From Perkinsus olseni (lineage: Eukaryota > Perkinsozoa > Perkinsida): 43,694 nt of DNA. The notes beneath the pieces were generated by a model that ran no database searches, had not been told where the DNA came from, and saw nothing but the letters and a program-made list of their open reading frames with translations. Every line of letters starts with the position of its first letter. Position 1 is the stretch's first letter. The stretch is taken from contig JABANN010000280.1 of assembly GCA_013115125.1 (NCBI GenBank), forward strand, positions 1-43,694. Direction: 5' to 3'. Below are positions 1 to 10,529 of this stretch, piece after piece. Made by a program: the position numbers and the translations under genes.

Positions 1-1109
1 TGGATGTGGAACCCGGATTTGTCGCCGTGGACTTGGAACCCGGAAAGGCTTAGCACTTTAATTGGCTCCAGGTTATTGTAACCGTAGTCGTTACCATCGA
101 AGTCTTCGACGAACTTATGCCAGGCTGCGTCGTTGTCGAACTTAGCGCGTTCCTCCTCCTTCAGAGGAACGAGAACAGCGTTGTTGTACCACCCAGCATC
201 TTCCTTGAGGAACTCGTCGAATGTCAGCTTATGAATTCCTTGCGCAGCGGCTTCCACAGCGTACAATACACCAGTACTTGGCTCACGCAAGAAGATGACA
301 CTATGACTGGCCACTGAGCCACTTACCCACATGATAGAAGCACTGCTTCCGACCATGTAGGTAACGAGGACAGCGTCGCCAGGATGGATGTCCTCCTCAT
401 TGATATCGACACCACCAGGATCGGTCCTCTTGTCGAAGGTCAGTTCGGGGTAGCGCTGGAGGAACTCGAACACGTCATGGCTGAATAGGAAGTCAGCGGT
501 CTTTATGATGCCTTCTACGGCGGAAGAGAAGGAAGTACGGAGATCAAAAATATATACCTTCCCGGAGTCCGAAGACCACTTGTAAGTTTCAGTACCCCGG
601 AAGAATCGATACTGCATGTCGAAGTCAGCGGCGTTGCCCAAGATGAGATATTCAGCGCACATGGAAGACACAGGATGCTTGTACGTGGCCTCAATCGTGA
701 GAGAGCCATCGGACTCGGGGTACGAATGCACCTTGATAGTCCCGAAACATCGGCCCTCGAATTCATAGCTTTCCTCGGAGGATCGGCCCAGTGTGGCAAC
801 GTGTCGAGGCACGAAATTCCAGTACATGTCCTCACCCTTGATATCGTGGCCCAGGTCATCCAGAGCGCCCCATGCAACCTTCTTCAGCTCAGAACCAGCC
901 CAAGACTTGATCTTAGCCATGGTTGAATTGAACCAATCAGGGACTGAGCGTGTTCCCGTTTCAGTCGGACCCTCGCTCAGAACCGACTCGACGTCTTTGG
1001 AAGAAATAAGGGTAACAGGGGAACCGAACATGCCATTGTCGCCCGCTAGCTGAGCATCACATACACCGAGAAGACCAGCAACAGCTACCGAAATGGGGGT
1101 AAATCGCAT
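1..1109 (-). CDS. Secreted protein, possible permuted NlpC/P60-like (papain-fold) hydrolase; C-terminus beyond window
   Basis: An uninterrupted frame starts at an ATG at 1109 and runs off the left edge after 369 codons with no stop and no intron, unusual among these intron-rich neighbours. Residues 1-19 (MRFTPISVAVAGLLGVCDA) form a typical signal peptide, so the protein is probably secreted or enters the endomembrane system. The middle, about residues 95-200, looks beta-rich. Residues 242-290 hold PGDAVLVTYM, then ASHSVIFLRE and VLYAVEA: a Gly-Asp, then a Ser-His, then a strand ending in Glu-Ala. That order is seen in circularly permuted NlpC/P60 and YiiX-like papain-fold enzymes. Known of the family: they cut peptide or amide bonds using His and Cys. 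A catalytic Cys is not evident in the visible part and might lie beyond the edge. The coding assignment is strong; the fold is a tentative motif-level reading. Confidence 0.6.
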   Translation of the reverse strand, partial: MRFTPISVAVAGLLGVCDAQLAGDNGMFGSPVTLISSKDVESVLSEGPTETGTRSVPDWFNSTMAKIKSWAGSELKKVAWGALDDLGHDIKGEDMYWNFVPRHVATLGRSSEESYEFEGRCFGTIKVHSYPESDGSLTIEATYKHPVSSMCAEYLILGNAADFDMQYRFFRGTETYKWSSDSGKVYIFDLRTSFSSAVEGIIKTADFLFSHDVFEFLQRYPELTFDKRTDPGGVDINEEDIHPGDAVLVTYMVGSSASIMWVSGSVASHSVIFLREPSTGVLYAVEAAAQGIHKLTFDEFLKEDAGWYNNAVLVPLKEEERAKFDNDAAWHKFVEDFDGNDYGYNNLEPIKVLSLSGFQVHGDKSGFHI

Positions 1110-2396
1110 GGTAATGTACCGGTGGAGTGAGAACAGTAGGTTCGTTGAAGACAACCGATGAAGTAGCTAAGATGCACACAAAGGCTGTCTCTGAACGGCG
1201 CTGGGCCGGCGGCTCATCATCCGATAAATCATCCGATTTCGAATCATTGATTTGAGGACAGCGGATCGCGGTCCAGCATGTCCAAGGAGGGCCAACGTAG
1301 GCACAGCAACACCAATGATTCCAGTAATATCTTTATTTACGAATGATCTCAAGGACGAATGGACCGCGTCAAGGATGCGTGCCATTTTCATGAGAGTTAT
1401 GTAGCAGTCCTATACATCTCTGATGGTCTGAGTGACTCGGACCGGGTCATTCACATGTGAACGGTCTACGACGCCGTGACCGATCAAGCGAGTTACGTAG
1501 CCCCCGAGAACATACGCTGAAACTGTCCTTTCCTTGAATACTATGCTACAATTCGTCAACTCCGACTCCGATTGCGATGTTTACGGATTGTAGTGCAAGC
1601 TGAGTTGCTGAGACGTCGGGAAGTGGGCCTTCGATGATCCTATACTCCGATATAGACGTTCTTCTGCACCCATGAATATCCTGTCCTTTGGTGCTGGCCG
1701 AGGTTCTTCGAGACGGTGTGTCTAGATGAATCATTCTAATCTGGAATTATCGTGTAGTGAGTAACCCTTATGCCATGATGATGACTTCTCCCTGTTGCGC
1801 GACGGTGATGTGGGCAGCATTTGAGACACTTTTCCTCGGCTTGTCGGCGTTCGGGCGAGCACGAGATTTGTATGGCTGAGGTACTGTGAGGAGTGTTCCA
1901 ATATAACGAGTGATCCGATATAACAGGCAATATTCCAGTACATTAAGCGACATTGTCGCTGAGACAAGGTGTCGAACGACTTATGAAGAAGGTTCACAAG
2001 AGCAAGGCGCGTGAGCACACGTCGAGAAGATCATAGCTTGTTATCTCCCTCCAGCTAACATTTTTCTGGGGGTTACGCATTCCTGGGCGTAGGCCAGGTA
2101 CTCTGGTGTTGGCTGCTTTTATGACAGTCAATCACTCCGCTGCGTGCGCAACTCAGACATCACCGCAGCTAATGTTCGCAAGCCCTTAAAGGCCTCATAG
2201 TTACTAATTTCGGCAACTCCAGGGAGAAGTCATCCGCGTGTCCTACGTTGGTCAATCTTGCCCGACCGGATACCTCACTATAACACGTACTACTTTGTTG
2301 AGTTATACTGAAACTGATGATAAACTCTGTCAGAAACTACGGATCAATGAAATCATCTAAGTTGGTACACCTTCTTCTCACTGCAAACGAGCACTA
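1110..2396. other. Unassigned stretch between two minus-strand genes
   Basis: No gene could be built here on either strand. A 74-codon minus ORF at 1167-1391 (starts MKMARILDAVHSSLRSF) and minus ORFs around 1731-2018 are open, but none joins into a model with good splice sites and none resembles a known family. A small or fast-evolving gene, or the promoter of the secreted-protein gene (ATG at 1109), could be here. No RNA gene or repeat was seen. Confidence 0.4.
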
Positions 2397-3534
2397 TCAC
2401 AGCCGACGATGTACGAGGGAGGGCGTGACACTGTCAACGAAGAGCTTCCGAAGTTCATCCCCCAGAGCCTTATCGCCGTGATTGACCAGTTCAGATATCC
2501 TTGCCCGTAACTGAGAAGGTTCGCTAGTAACCAGCTGTAACAAGGAGCAGTACCGCTAGCGATTCACGCACAGCCTAGAGAGTCGCTTACAGTCATCGGC
2601 AAGGGATCCTGCTTCCTCTCAAGCAATGCCCTCAAGTCTTCAAGATTTGGGGGACTGTCGGTGTCGAAACCTTGCAAGTCAGGAAGATCGCGGCGATATT
2701 TCCGTAAGGCATCCCTGACCGCACTCATCTCGGGATACTCGGCTCGAGCCTAAGCAGAGAGAAATGAGGAATTACATAGATAGTAACGGCAGCACCTGGT
2801 CCCTGAGGTCCTCGGGAGCTTCAACCAATCTGTCAGGCTCTAATTCCAGCATTTGTGCGATGACGTCGAATTTCTTGACCACAGTTTGGGCTGCCGCGTT
2901 GCCATTGTTCCCCTACACGGTCACTCGACTCTTACTGGAAGCTGTTATACTAACTCACCAGAGCTTTCCCTTTCCACCATTGCTCGGCCTGTTGCAACGA
3001 CCTCTCGGTGATGCGGAAGTCCTCAAGCACTTTGCTCTGCCTTGCAAGTAACCTTCCCCCGATGGAAGGGAATCTGAGCCACAGTATGGTTAGCACAGAA
3101 CAGAACGAAGTATAGAAATACCTCGCGGCAACTGATAGGATGGGCTCCTCACCCTGAGCACTTCCCTTGGGAAGTTTGCGAGCCTGAACTTGCCGATCCT
3201 CGCCGTAGCGCACCCCGCTGTTCCGTGTCTCGCTTACCTCAATTTCTTTGGCAGCGACCCAGCACTCAACAGACGCTGCCCATAGCTCATCAAACAGTGC
3301 CAAGCCGAGACAGTCCAGTACACGTGAGATGAGAGTCGGGCCGTCCACCGACAGCCTCCCGACTAACTCTGCATGCAAAGCTTGCGACCGACGCCTCATT
3401 GCTAGTACGGACTGAAATGAAGGATTCCCACACATACTTGAATGCAGAAGATGTCTTACCAAGGTAATCGCGGTCAAAACTCCGGTGAATAGCGCGATGC
3501 TAGCGGCAGAGCGACCGGCTACTTGGTACGGCAT
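2397..3534 (-). CDS. Membrane-anchored orphan protein, 279 aa, seven exons
   Basis: Family not recognised, but the gene model closes in frame. Exons, 5' to 3' on the minus strand: 3534-3460, 3411-3238, 3183-3122, 3073-2959, 2912-2796, 2749-2591, 2534-2397. They are parted by GT-AG introns of 46-56 nt and sum to 840 nt, ending in TGA. The N-terminus MPYQVAGRSAAS is followed by one hydrophobic helix (IALFTGVLTAITL, residues 13-25), a likely membrane anchor. The rest is helical and charged, with SVLAMRRRSQALHAEL and, near the end, SAVRDALRKYRRDLPD. One intron (3184-3237) is 54 nt with no in-frame stop, so its retention would give a longer protein with the frame intact. The next gene upstream on the same strand ends 224 bp away. 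Confidence 0.65.
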
Positions 3535-3758
3535 GGATCAGAGTGAACTACAAAGAAAATCGGAGCCTCAGACCCTAATCCGGTGGAAGCACTCGAAGGC
3601 AACGCGGAAGCGGCACAAGTCTCTCTCGTCACAATGAGCAGCAGCAAAGACATACATTAATGATGAGGGTGGTGCATATGACCCAGGGATAGCCGGACTT
3701 GGTTCATTTACAATACTAAAAAACTTTCTGTAGCCCAAGCCACTGACAGTATAGTAAT

Positions 3759-5508
3759 TCAATCTTCATTGATCCACTGAAGGAATTGATCCCTCGACAA
3801 GGATTTGCCGTCTCCTACTTGAGCCAGGATTTCCTGCGTATCGAATAACAGAGATTCCAATGCCCTGACGGTCAGCCAGAGTACCTCAGCGTCGGTGGTT
3901 GTAGTAACGAGGAAATTGTTGGCCGCCATGATCTCGAACATTCCGTCTTCGTCCAGCTGCCCGCTGTCGGGATTCTTGTACGTCTCGAAGGTGTCAGCTG
4001 CCTTCGACTCCTCGCGTAAAGCAGTCTTTAAAACATGAGTATCGAAATTTCTAAACAAGAGCTCACTCCAGATCGAATGGGGAAAGACCTGGATCTAGGT
4101 CTCACTTCATGTTGTGGATGAACTCGGCGAAGTCAATAAAATTCGATTGATCCTCGTCCCACCTGACGAGCCGTCACTGACGACCGAGCTCCCAATACGC
4201 TACAGGCAGACTCACTCTCGCCACAGCTTCATAGCGTAGGTATGTAAAGATTTGGGAGGTACTGTGCGTCCAACCTGATCAGTTCTTGCCGCGCGGATGA
4301 AGATCGAGGCGACTTGATACCTTGTTCTTGACGATCTTCATAAAACTGTTGACGTTGATAAGTCCTCCTTTTGAGAGTTCGTCAAAGGGTCTGCGCCATG
4401 CGATCAATTCATCCTCCCTGGACGAACGGATATAGAACAGCCAGGCATGGTGTAGCTACTGAATAGTACCTATACTTATCATAGTCACTCCCCATCCAGG
4501 ACTTCCACTTCTTGACGTGGTGCTCGGTATACCTACAAACTCCTCCTGGGTGTGTGCACTTCCCACCAAGAAGTATTACTCAACCTCGTCATCTTTTCTG
4601 TATTTGAAATCACCCCCACTCCACAGACGAGGCGTCTGACTTGCGAAGGCGAGCCTCTGATGGGCTGCAAATACGGGAATGCGACGCTCTGAGACAATAA
4701 CAGCCGTCATAACACCGAATGCAGAGACAAATGCGTGACATGGCATGCTAACATGTAGAACGGCATCGGGGTTACGGACCAGTACCTTGTCGCATCCTGT
4801 TGCGTAGAGTGAACCTCAGGGCACACCTGTTGAACGACGATGGAAGCAGCATTGGTATCACTGGAACTGAAACAAGTACCAAATGCAGTTACTGCATCGC
4901 AATACCGGTTCTGATGGCTAATGTAAACACTGGTGACCAGTAGACGGCCAAGAGGGTGCTTCGATCGTCTTTTCGAACTGACTGACCTAACAACTAATTA
5001 GGTATGAGACATAGACCCGTTCAATGTACATATCGACGCAAATACTGTAGGCCTCCAGAGTACAACCGAAGTTGTATACGTTTGTTGCCAGTCTCGATTG
5101 ATGAGGACCATGGCTAGTTGCACTGTTTCGAGTGAGTATAAGATAGCAAGATTCAGGCCTTTCGTCGTGGGTCGTGGTTGATGCGTCAAGTCGAATGTCC
5201 GTGATACCGTCGACTGGAGAAGATTGACGCTTCTTTCTCAGCACCTGCTTGTTGAGCCCACGGTCCGGTGACTGATTTCTTGATTGATTGCCACCGTGTA
5301 ATGGTGTTCCCGAGAAGTGGTCCCACTTCCTTCCGATACATAGAAGGAGATAGGACTATGGGTGTCAGTAGTCCTAACAAGCGTCGAGCATCCGATGCTA
5401 CGAGAGACATGTAATTCGTGGGATTCTCATAGAGGGCCCGCAACCGTCTGACTGCATCGGTACGGCTTCATCACTTCGAAAACGTCTTAGCCCCTGATCT
5501 GAGCCCAT
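3759..5508 (-). CDS. EF-hand domain protein, multi-exon
   Basis: Minus-strand gene with ATG at 5508 (MGSDQGLRRFRSDEA) and stop at 3761-3759. The clearest domain is an EF-hand at 4106-4162: loop DEDQSNFIDFAE with acidic residues at positions 1, 3, 9 and 12, flanked by helices (AMKLWREW, FIHNMK). A second, weaker EF-like loop in the last exon (NPDSGQLDEDGM) suggests a pair. Supported 3' exons are 4261-4216, 4162-4106 and 4050-3759, with introns of 52-55 nt. Upstream coding pieces include AVRRLRALYENPTNYM, RNPDAVLHVSMPCHAF and RSSREDELIAWRRPFDELS. Several 5' exon edges are uncertain, and two adjacent genes cannot be excluded. Family knowledge: such loops bind Ca2+, so a calcium-regulated role is inferred; the N-terminal 300 or so residues match nothing I recognise. 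Confidence 0.55.
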
Positions 5509-5539
5509 GATATTATAGGAACTTCATCGTTATCATTGC

Positions 5540-6234
5540 AGGCCTGCTATTGACCCTCCTACGAAGAGACTGCGTTCCTCTGAGGGATTGACAAGAGGAA
5601 CAGGCAAGACTCCGACCTGTAGTGATGGTAGGTCTCTGGCATCATTTCTGGTAAACCCTCGTTACGAGTCTCAAGCAGGCCAATTGGGAGATGTCAAGGG
5701 AGAGTACTTGGCTACGGCTCACTATGGTCAACAACCCCAGGGAGAACAGAACATGCTGCCTAAGCTATCTTTCCAGCAGTACCGGATGAAGGAACAACTT
5801 CGAGCATACATGGAAGAGGTAGTAATGGAATTAGTGTGTACTCTATTTGAGGTGTTCAATCGCAGGAGGTCCGGCGAATGCGGTGCGAGCAGAAGCATCG
5901 CTCCTGTGGATATCTCTACGAGGACTGCTCGAAAGGTCCTGGAGATGGTGGTCACTCGAGATGATTCAATTGATGCAAGTCTATGATAATCGTCCTACAC
6001 TCGTGGGAGCCTCCAGTGTTGATTCTCCTATGAGACGGCGACTGAGATGTTCTTCATGGCTTACGTATTATCCTGTACAGTTCCCGCGAGCAATGCAATC
6101 CGCTAGTACTATCATTAACAATCGCGTAACACTCATCGTATTGCGCTTTCACGTGCACCGCAAATATTAAGAAGATGAAGATAATGGCACAGACAGTTCA
6201 CTACCCTTCCCAGTCGACACTGCATCGGTCCAAG
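5540..6234 (+). CDS. Orphan protein, partial multi-exon model
   Basis: Plus-strand coding sequence just beyond the divergent EF-hand gene (ATG at 5508). The main open exon reads RPAIDPPTKRLRSSEGL, then GKTPTCSDGRSLASF and LSFQQYRMKEQLRAYMEE. A further segment reads VDISTRTARKVLEMVV, and a late acidic one (EDEDNGTDSS) lies near 6175-6215. No clear ATG was found for the first exon: it seems to start at an acceptor at 5539, so a first coding exon must lie close to or inside the divergent promoter. No domain recognised. Boundaries are approximate and the 3' end is uncertain. Confidence 0.35.
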
Positions 6235-6342
6235 CTTTGAGGTATGTGATGCTAGATGTGATCACAGGAATCTTTCGTCTCACAGGCATTGTCTTGTGTT
6301 AATGTTTTTGCTAATTCGGGGAGGCAGTAGCTCCTTTGCGCC

Positions 6343-6386
6343 GCCGCTCTAGCGGCTCGTCATGCTTTCGTCAGCCTTTGGTGGCT
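6343..6386. other. Two adjacent short hairpins between convergent 3' ends
   Basis: Perfect 6-bp inverted repeat gccgct / agcggc (6343-6348 and 6351-6356, 2-nt loop), followed by agcc / ggct (6373-6376 and 6383-6386). They lie between the 3' end of the plus orphan and the stop of the minus ORF at 6445, so a 3'-end role is possible. Only the base pairing is seen; function is inference. Confidence 0.3.
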
Positions 6387-6444
6387 TGAGGGTATTTCGC
6401 AGACGACAATGGAGGCTCTTCAAGAAACGTTTATGGCGGTTTGA

Positions 6445-6858
6445 TCAGCAGTAAATGTCTATGTTGCCAAAGCCTGCATAATCAAGTGGGTCTGGCCCAG
6501 GTACTGGGTATTCAGTGCGGGGATACCTCTGTGTATAATGACCTACTTCGGCGTCTACGTAGGGTGTGTAGTTATGGATAAGCAGTATGAGATGAAGTAC
6601 CACTGTCATCGTGTCGATCATAAACCTGCAATACAGCTGGGGTAGATACCTCCGGAAACAATCTCTATCGTACAGAGAGAATACGTTAGAGGATGAACAC
6701 AGAATGATGGCGGATATGATAGAAAGGGCTAAGGTAGCAATTGTGGCGATCTGTTGTAGCGTCAGTGTGATCTTCAGGATGACTTTGAAATGGTTCCTGT
6801 GCCTAACCAGGCACGATGATGTGTAATATGGTGTAATGCGATAGTTTTCGATGGACAT
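6445..6858 (-). CDS. Small putative two-span membrane protein, 137 aa
   Basis: Single open frame from ATG at 6858 to a TAA at 6447-6445. It has two hydrophobic segments, around residues 35-53 (IATIATLALSIISAIILC) and 80-97 (FMIDTMTVVLHLILLI), with a polar tail containing YPVPGPDPLDYAGF. The start lies only 31 bp from the TTLL ATG at 6890 on the other strand, so the two would share a minimal divergent promoter. No family recognised. It could be a chance ORF, but the ordered hydrophobic/polar layout and absence of a competing plus-strand model favour a real gene. An intron inside cannot be excluded. Confidence 0.4.
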   Translation of the reverse strand: MSIENYRITPYYTSSCLVRHRNHFKVILKITLTLQQIATIATLALSIISAIILCSSSNVFSLYDRDCFRRYLPQLYCRFMIDTMTVVLHLILLIHNYTPYVDAEVGHYTQRYPRTEYPVPGPDPLDYAGFGNIDIYC

Positions 6859-6889
6859 GTGGTAGCAGAGTTACAATTTTTTAACAATT

Positions 6890-9800
6890 ATGAGCGGGAT
6901 ACGGGTCTTCGCGCAAATGACACAACAGCAGCATCAGCAGGACGGCAAGATGAAGGTTGCCACATCCCAGCAGGCAAAGAAGCGGGACTCAGCATTCTTG
7001 ATCCGATCGACTGGGCAGAAGTGAGTACAAACTGCCTGCCGACGAGGCGCCGACGACTATTTTTCGATGTCAGAAGTCAGTGTACTCATCGATCAGCGTC
7101 AATGCCTCCATCGTCCCTAAATTCAGGAGCCGCAGCTATAGCTCAGGCGGAATACCGGAAGGAGGTGAGCGGCCCGCATAAGATGCCCTGCCTGATATCA
7201 CGTGAGCAAGATGCGCTTGGAGAAGGAGAAATCGGAGAAAGAACGTCACAAGCGGTTAGCTGAGACAAGCCGCAGGTAGATGCTCATTCTCCTCGGCGAA
7301 CTGCTTGGCACCGCTCATCAGGGCGGTGATGAAGATACGTGACTCTCTACGCGACAGTGGAACCGTAAGGGGGAGAAACTATTCGCGGGCGGCCGTTATG
7401 TAACACACTCCTCGCTCAGTTGGCGGAGATTAAGGAAGCCAGGGGGTATAACTTGCAAGAGCTCAAGGTGGTAAATACTGGTGCTAGGTTGGACGCGAGG
7501 CGTCGTGACAGTGCCCCAGTCGCGGTTTGTAGCAAACCCAAAACGGCGATGAGTCGCAAGCGTGTGAGTTACGATTTCGATGCAGCTACCTCGTCGGGTT
7601 TGGAGGTTAGGTCTTCATCATCAAAGGGGGGTATAACGATCTCAAGGAAGCCTTACTGAGGCGAGGGTGGGTAGAGAATCTCGATTCGAAAAGTACATCA
7701 TTGGAATATGGCGAGTGTGGCGTAGTATGTTGGGTGCTAGGTACGAACTTCGATCTCAAGTGGACTCTGAATGCCAAGGATATTGACTATATAGCTCTCA
7801 AGGATGGTCAAATGGCCAACCATTTCGGCAGGAATAGAGAAATTACCACGAAGACAGGTGACTGGATGGCCGTAACTTTGCGTGCGAATAGCCACGCTAG
7901 GTCTGACGAGCAATCTGCGGCACTCCTACTCCGTGCATAACCTCACCGATATGGATGACTACTACCCCAGAGCTTATGATCTCAGTGACCCTCAGGATGT
8001 CGGAGACTTCATATTGGTAGCTTGTGTGGTGTAGGGTTCGAAAGATTTTTTACATAACTGATTGTATCTAATCAGGAATATAAACTTACAAAGTGTATGA
8101 GTATACTACGGCAATTCCTGCATAACGTCACCAGCTACTCGGACGCCTCTACCCTCACGTGAGTTTATTTTCGGCGCATTGGTATCAGCATACCGGCAAG
8201 GTACGGCCCGCGTATAGTAGATACAGCTCTGAGGGTATGTGAGAGGCTGCAGCGGGACATTAATGATGTGATAGATTCCGAGCTTGTATCCTTTGGACAT
8301 GGCAATATCAGTAGAGCGGAATGGGAGCTCCTGCGCTATGTCTCTCTAAACGACCCCCAGGAGTGTGTCGACGATGGTGAAGGTAATGCGATATTCGCCC
8401 AATGGTTCCAGTGACGTGTTACATAAGGGACGCTTCCACAGTCCCTGTTGACTACGGATCTTCAACCCCTGGGCGCTGACTCTGAGTCGATCGATGAGGC
8501 AGATGAGGATCAAAGGGAGGTAATGAGCTCAAGTAGGCGAGATTAGAGGACTCTTCTCCCAGGCGACATCGTCGAGTATTCGCGGTTCTGCAGCTGATGT
8601 AGCTTCCTGCGCTCGTTATGTCAGTGCTAGTCACTACAGAGAAAAGCCTCTCGGGCGATGGACTATAGCAGAGGCTCAACGGTACTGTCAACAACTGACC
8701 TCTGATTTCTATACACGGCAGTGGCCTATCGTCAGAGTGCTGACCCACTCGTACTCTTCCTCGACGCAGGCAGCTCACGTTGATGGCTTCTCTAATGCTT
8801 GGATAGTAAGACGCACTTTCCAGCGGTCATTGTCCGATCGAGTAACAGATGAAGCCTGGTGGCAAATCTAGAGGAAGAGGGATCCAAATGATGAGATGTC
8901 TCCACGAAATCCTCAGTAGATGCGGATGTAGCGATGATGGCGATGGGTCAGCAGCGGCAGCAGACATAGAGCAATGGGTGGGAGTCCTGCAGATCGCTCT
9001 CTCGTGTTCGATGAGCGTGTTGCGGAGCGCCGGGGTTTGTTTTCATCGCTTCTATGTTCTTTCTGTAGGTGGTCCAGAAGTACATCGAACGACCACTGCT
9101 CATTATGGGGTATAAGTTCGACGTAAGAGTGTGGGTATTGGTGACTGATTGGAATCCTTTGTCCGTCTGGATATGGCAGAGGCCCTACATACGTTTCGCC
9201 AGCGAAAAGTCAGTCTCCAGCGACTTCTACTGTTTGGAATGATGACTAAGGTACGACGCAACGCTTCGGTGTGATGATAAGTTCGTCCATATGGTCAACA
9301 ACAGTATAGTGAAGGACCACCCAGAGTTCCACCTTTCTAGCGAGGAGATAGAAGGCTCCGATGGTTTTATGTGGTTCTTACACGACTTCCAGCGACATCT
9401 TCATAGTGCCTGCTGTGAGTGGCATGGAGTAGTTAACTATTGTTTAAGCCGGAGGGTCAGGCACGAACGAGGCGCACTCGACGCCTTGGCTTCAACCAAC
9501 TGGCCTGGATTGTGGCGAGGAGGGAGATAGTCCGGAAGGAGGTACCAAGGCACTCTGCTTCTGAGAGTCTTATCCCGAGTGCGGCAGCTGACAGGAGGGA
9601 TGGAGTCGCGAGCTCCTCCCAACCGTGTATCGACATATGGTCGGATCATCTGCAGCCACAGGTTCTACTCTGAGCGGCCGTATGTCATCTCTCCTCTCGT
9701 CACTATTTCAGATCGAAGAGATCATAGTGTCTTCGTTGTGGTGTGTATTTGATAATATCGAGCAGCGCAAGGGCAGCTGTGAGCTCCTTGGCTACGACTT

Positions 9801-10361
9801 TATGATATCCGATGACCCAATGCGAGACGAAAGTAGTTCTCGCCCCTACCTCGTCCTACATCTGCCTTCTAAGACCAATGGTACCCAGTAATCGGGCAAG
9901 GTAGTTCCAGTACACAACCCGACTTTCGTGCTTGGTTGATTGAAGTTAACTCATCACCGGCTATGGAATACAGTACCAAGGTGAGGAGTATTTGCACGAG
10001 GTGATGGCTAGGCTGGCGAGGAGCCGAGCTAGGTTACAGAAGTTCTTACAAAAGCTGTCATGGAAGACACGGTTAAGGTGCTAGTTGATTATAAAGACGA
10101 CCCTTCGGCGCCTACTGGTAGTATATGCCATCCACTGCGTATTCGAAAGAATTTCTCGCAGCTGCGTTCATCAGGATTCTGGAAGCTTTGCTACCGTTCG
10201 ACTAAATGCATCCCACGTCCTCTGGTCCAGTACTCTGTACTCAAAATAGTTGGTAAATCACTACGACCCCTCAAGAGGAAGGTGGGTGCTCAACAGTTTG
10301 ACTCTTATCATGTAATGTTCAGAAGCGGTCGATCCGACGTAGGCGGACAATGCCATCATGA
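6890..10361 (+). CDS. Tubulin tyrosine ligase-like protein, TTLL3/8/10 (tubulin glycylase) type
   Basis: Many-exon gene whose pieces follow TTLL glycylases end to end. ATG at 6890 (alternative 6917) opens a Gln-rich leader; a charged helix follows ([15 protein letters not shown]). Then come [13 protein letters not shown] and [16 protein letters not shown] (about 7640-7800), the substrate-side [14 protein letters not shown] and [14 protein letters not shown] (about 7970), the ATP-grasp strand [15 protein letters not shown] (about 8806-8892), [18 protein letters not shown] and [10 protein letters not shown] (9069-9180), HMVNNSIVK (9293), [11 protein letters not shown] (about 9770), the metal-binding [10 protein letters not shown] (about 9940) and [12 protein letters not shown] (10060). 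The active-site Lys, Arg, Glu and Asn are present. Known role: TTLL3/8/10 enzymes ligate glycine to Glu side chains of axonemal tubulin using ATP. WNPL and the NNSIV motif separate them from glutamylases. The last exon probably ends [13 protein letters not shown] with TGA at 10361; reading through the last intron would extend it to 10419. Confidence 0.85.
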
Positions 10362-10529
10362 TGATCTGTATAAATTTTCTCGATGCCACCCACATGCAAC
10401 TACATGCTGCTCGTTCTAAGACTTGATTCTTCATGCGTTGAGTTGTTCACGCTGTCGGTCTCTCTTGATCTGATGTTCGTAGACCATGAACCACTGTTAG
10501 CAGTTGTTAGAAAACTTGCATGCCACATC

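Noticed and set aside
515-877. 120-codon minus ORF (MHGALWMTWATISR...)
   Set aside because: It lies inside the secreted-protein gene in another frame on the same strand; the long frame from 1109 has the signal peptide and no stop.
2764-3051. 95-codon plus ORF
   Set aside because: Antisense to exons of the seven-exon minus gene, whose phases all close.
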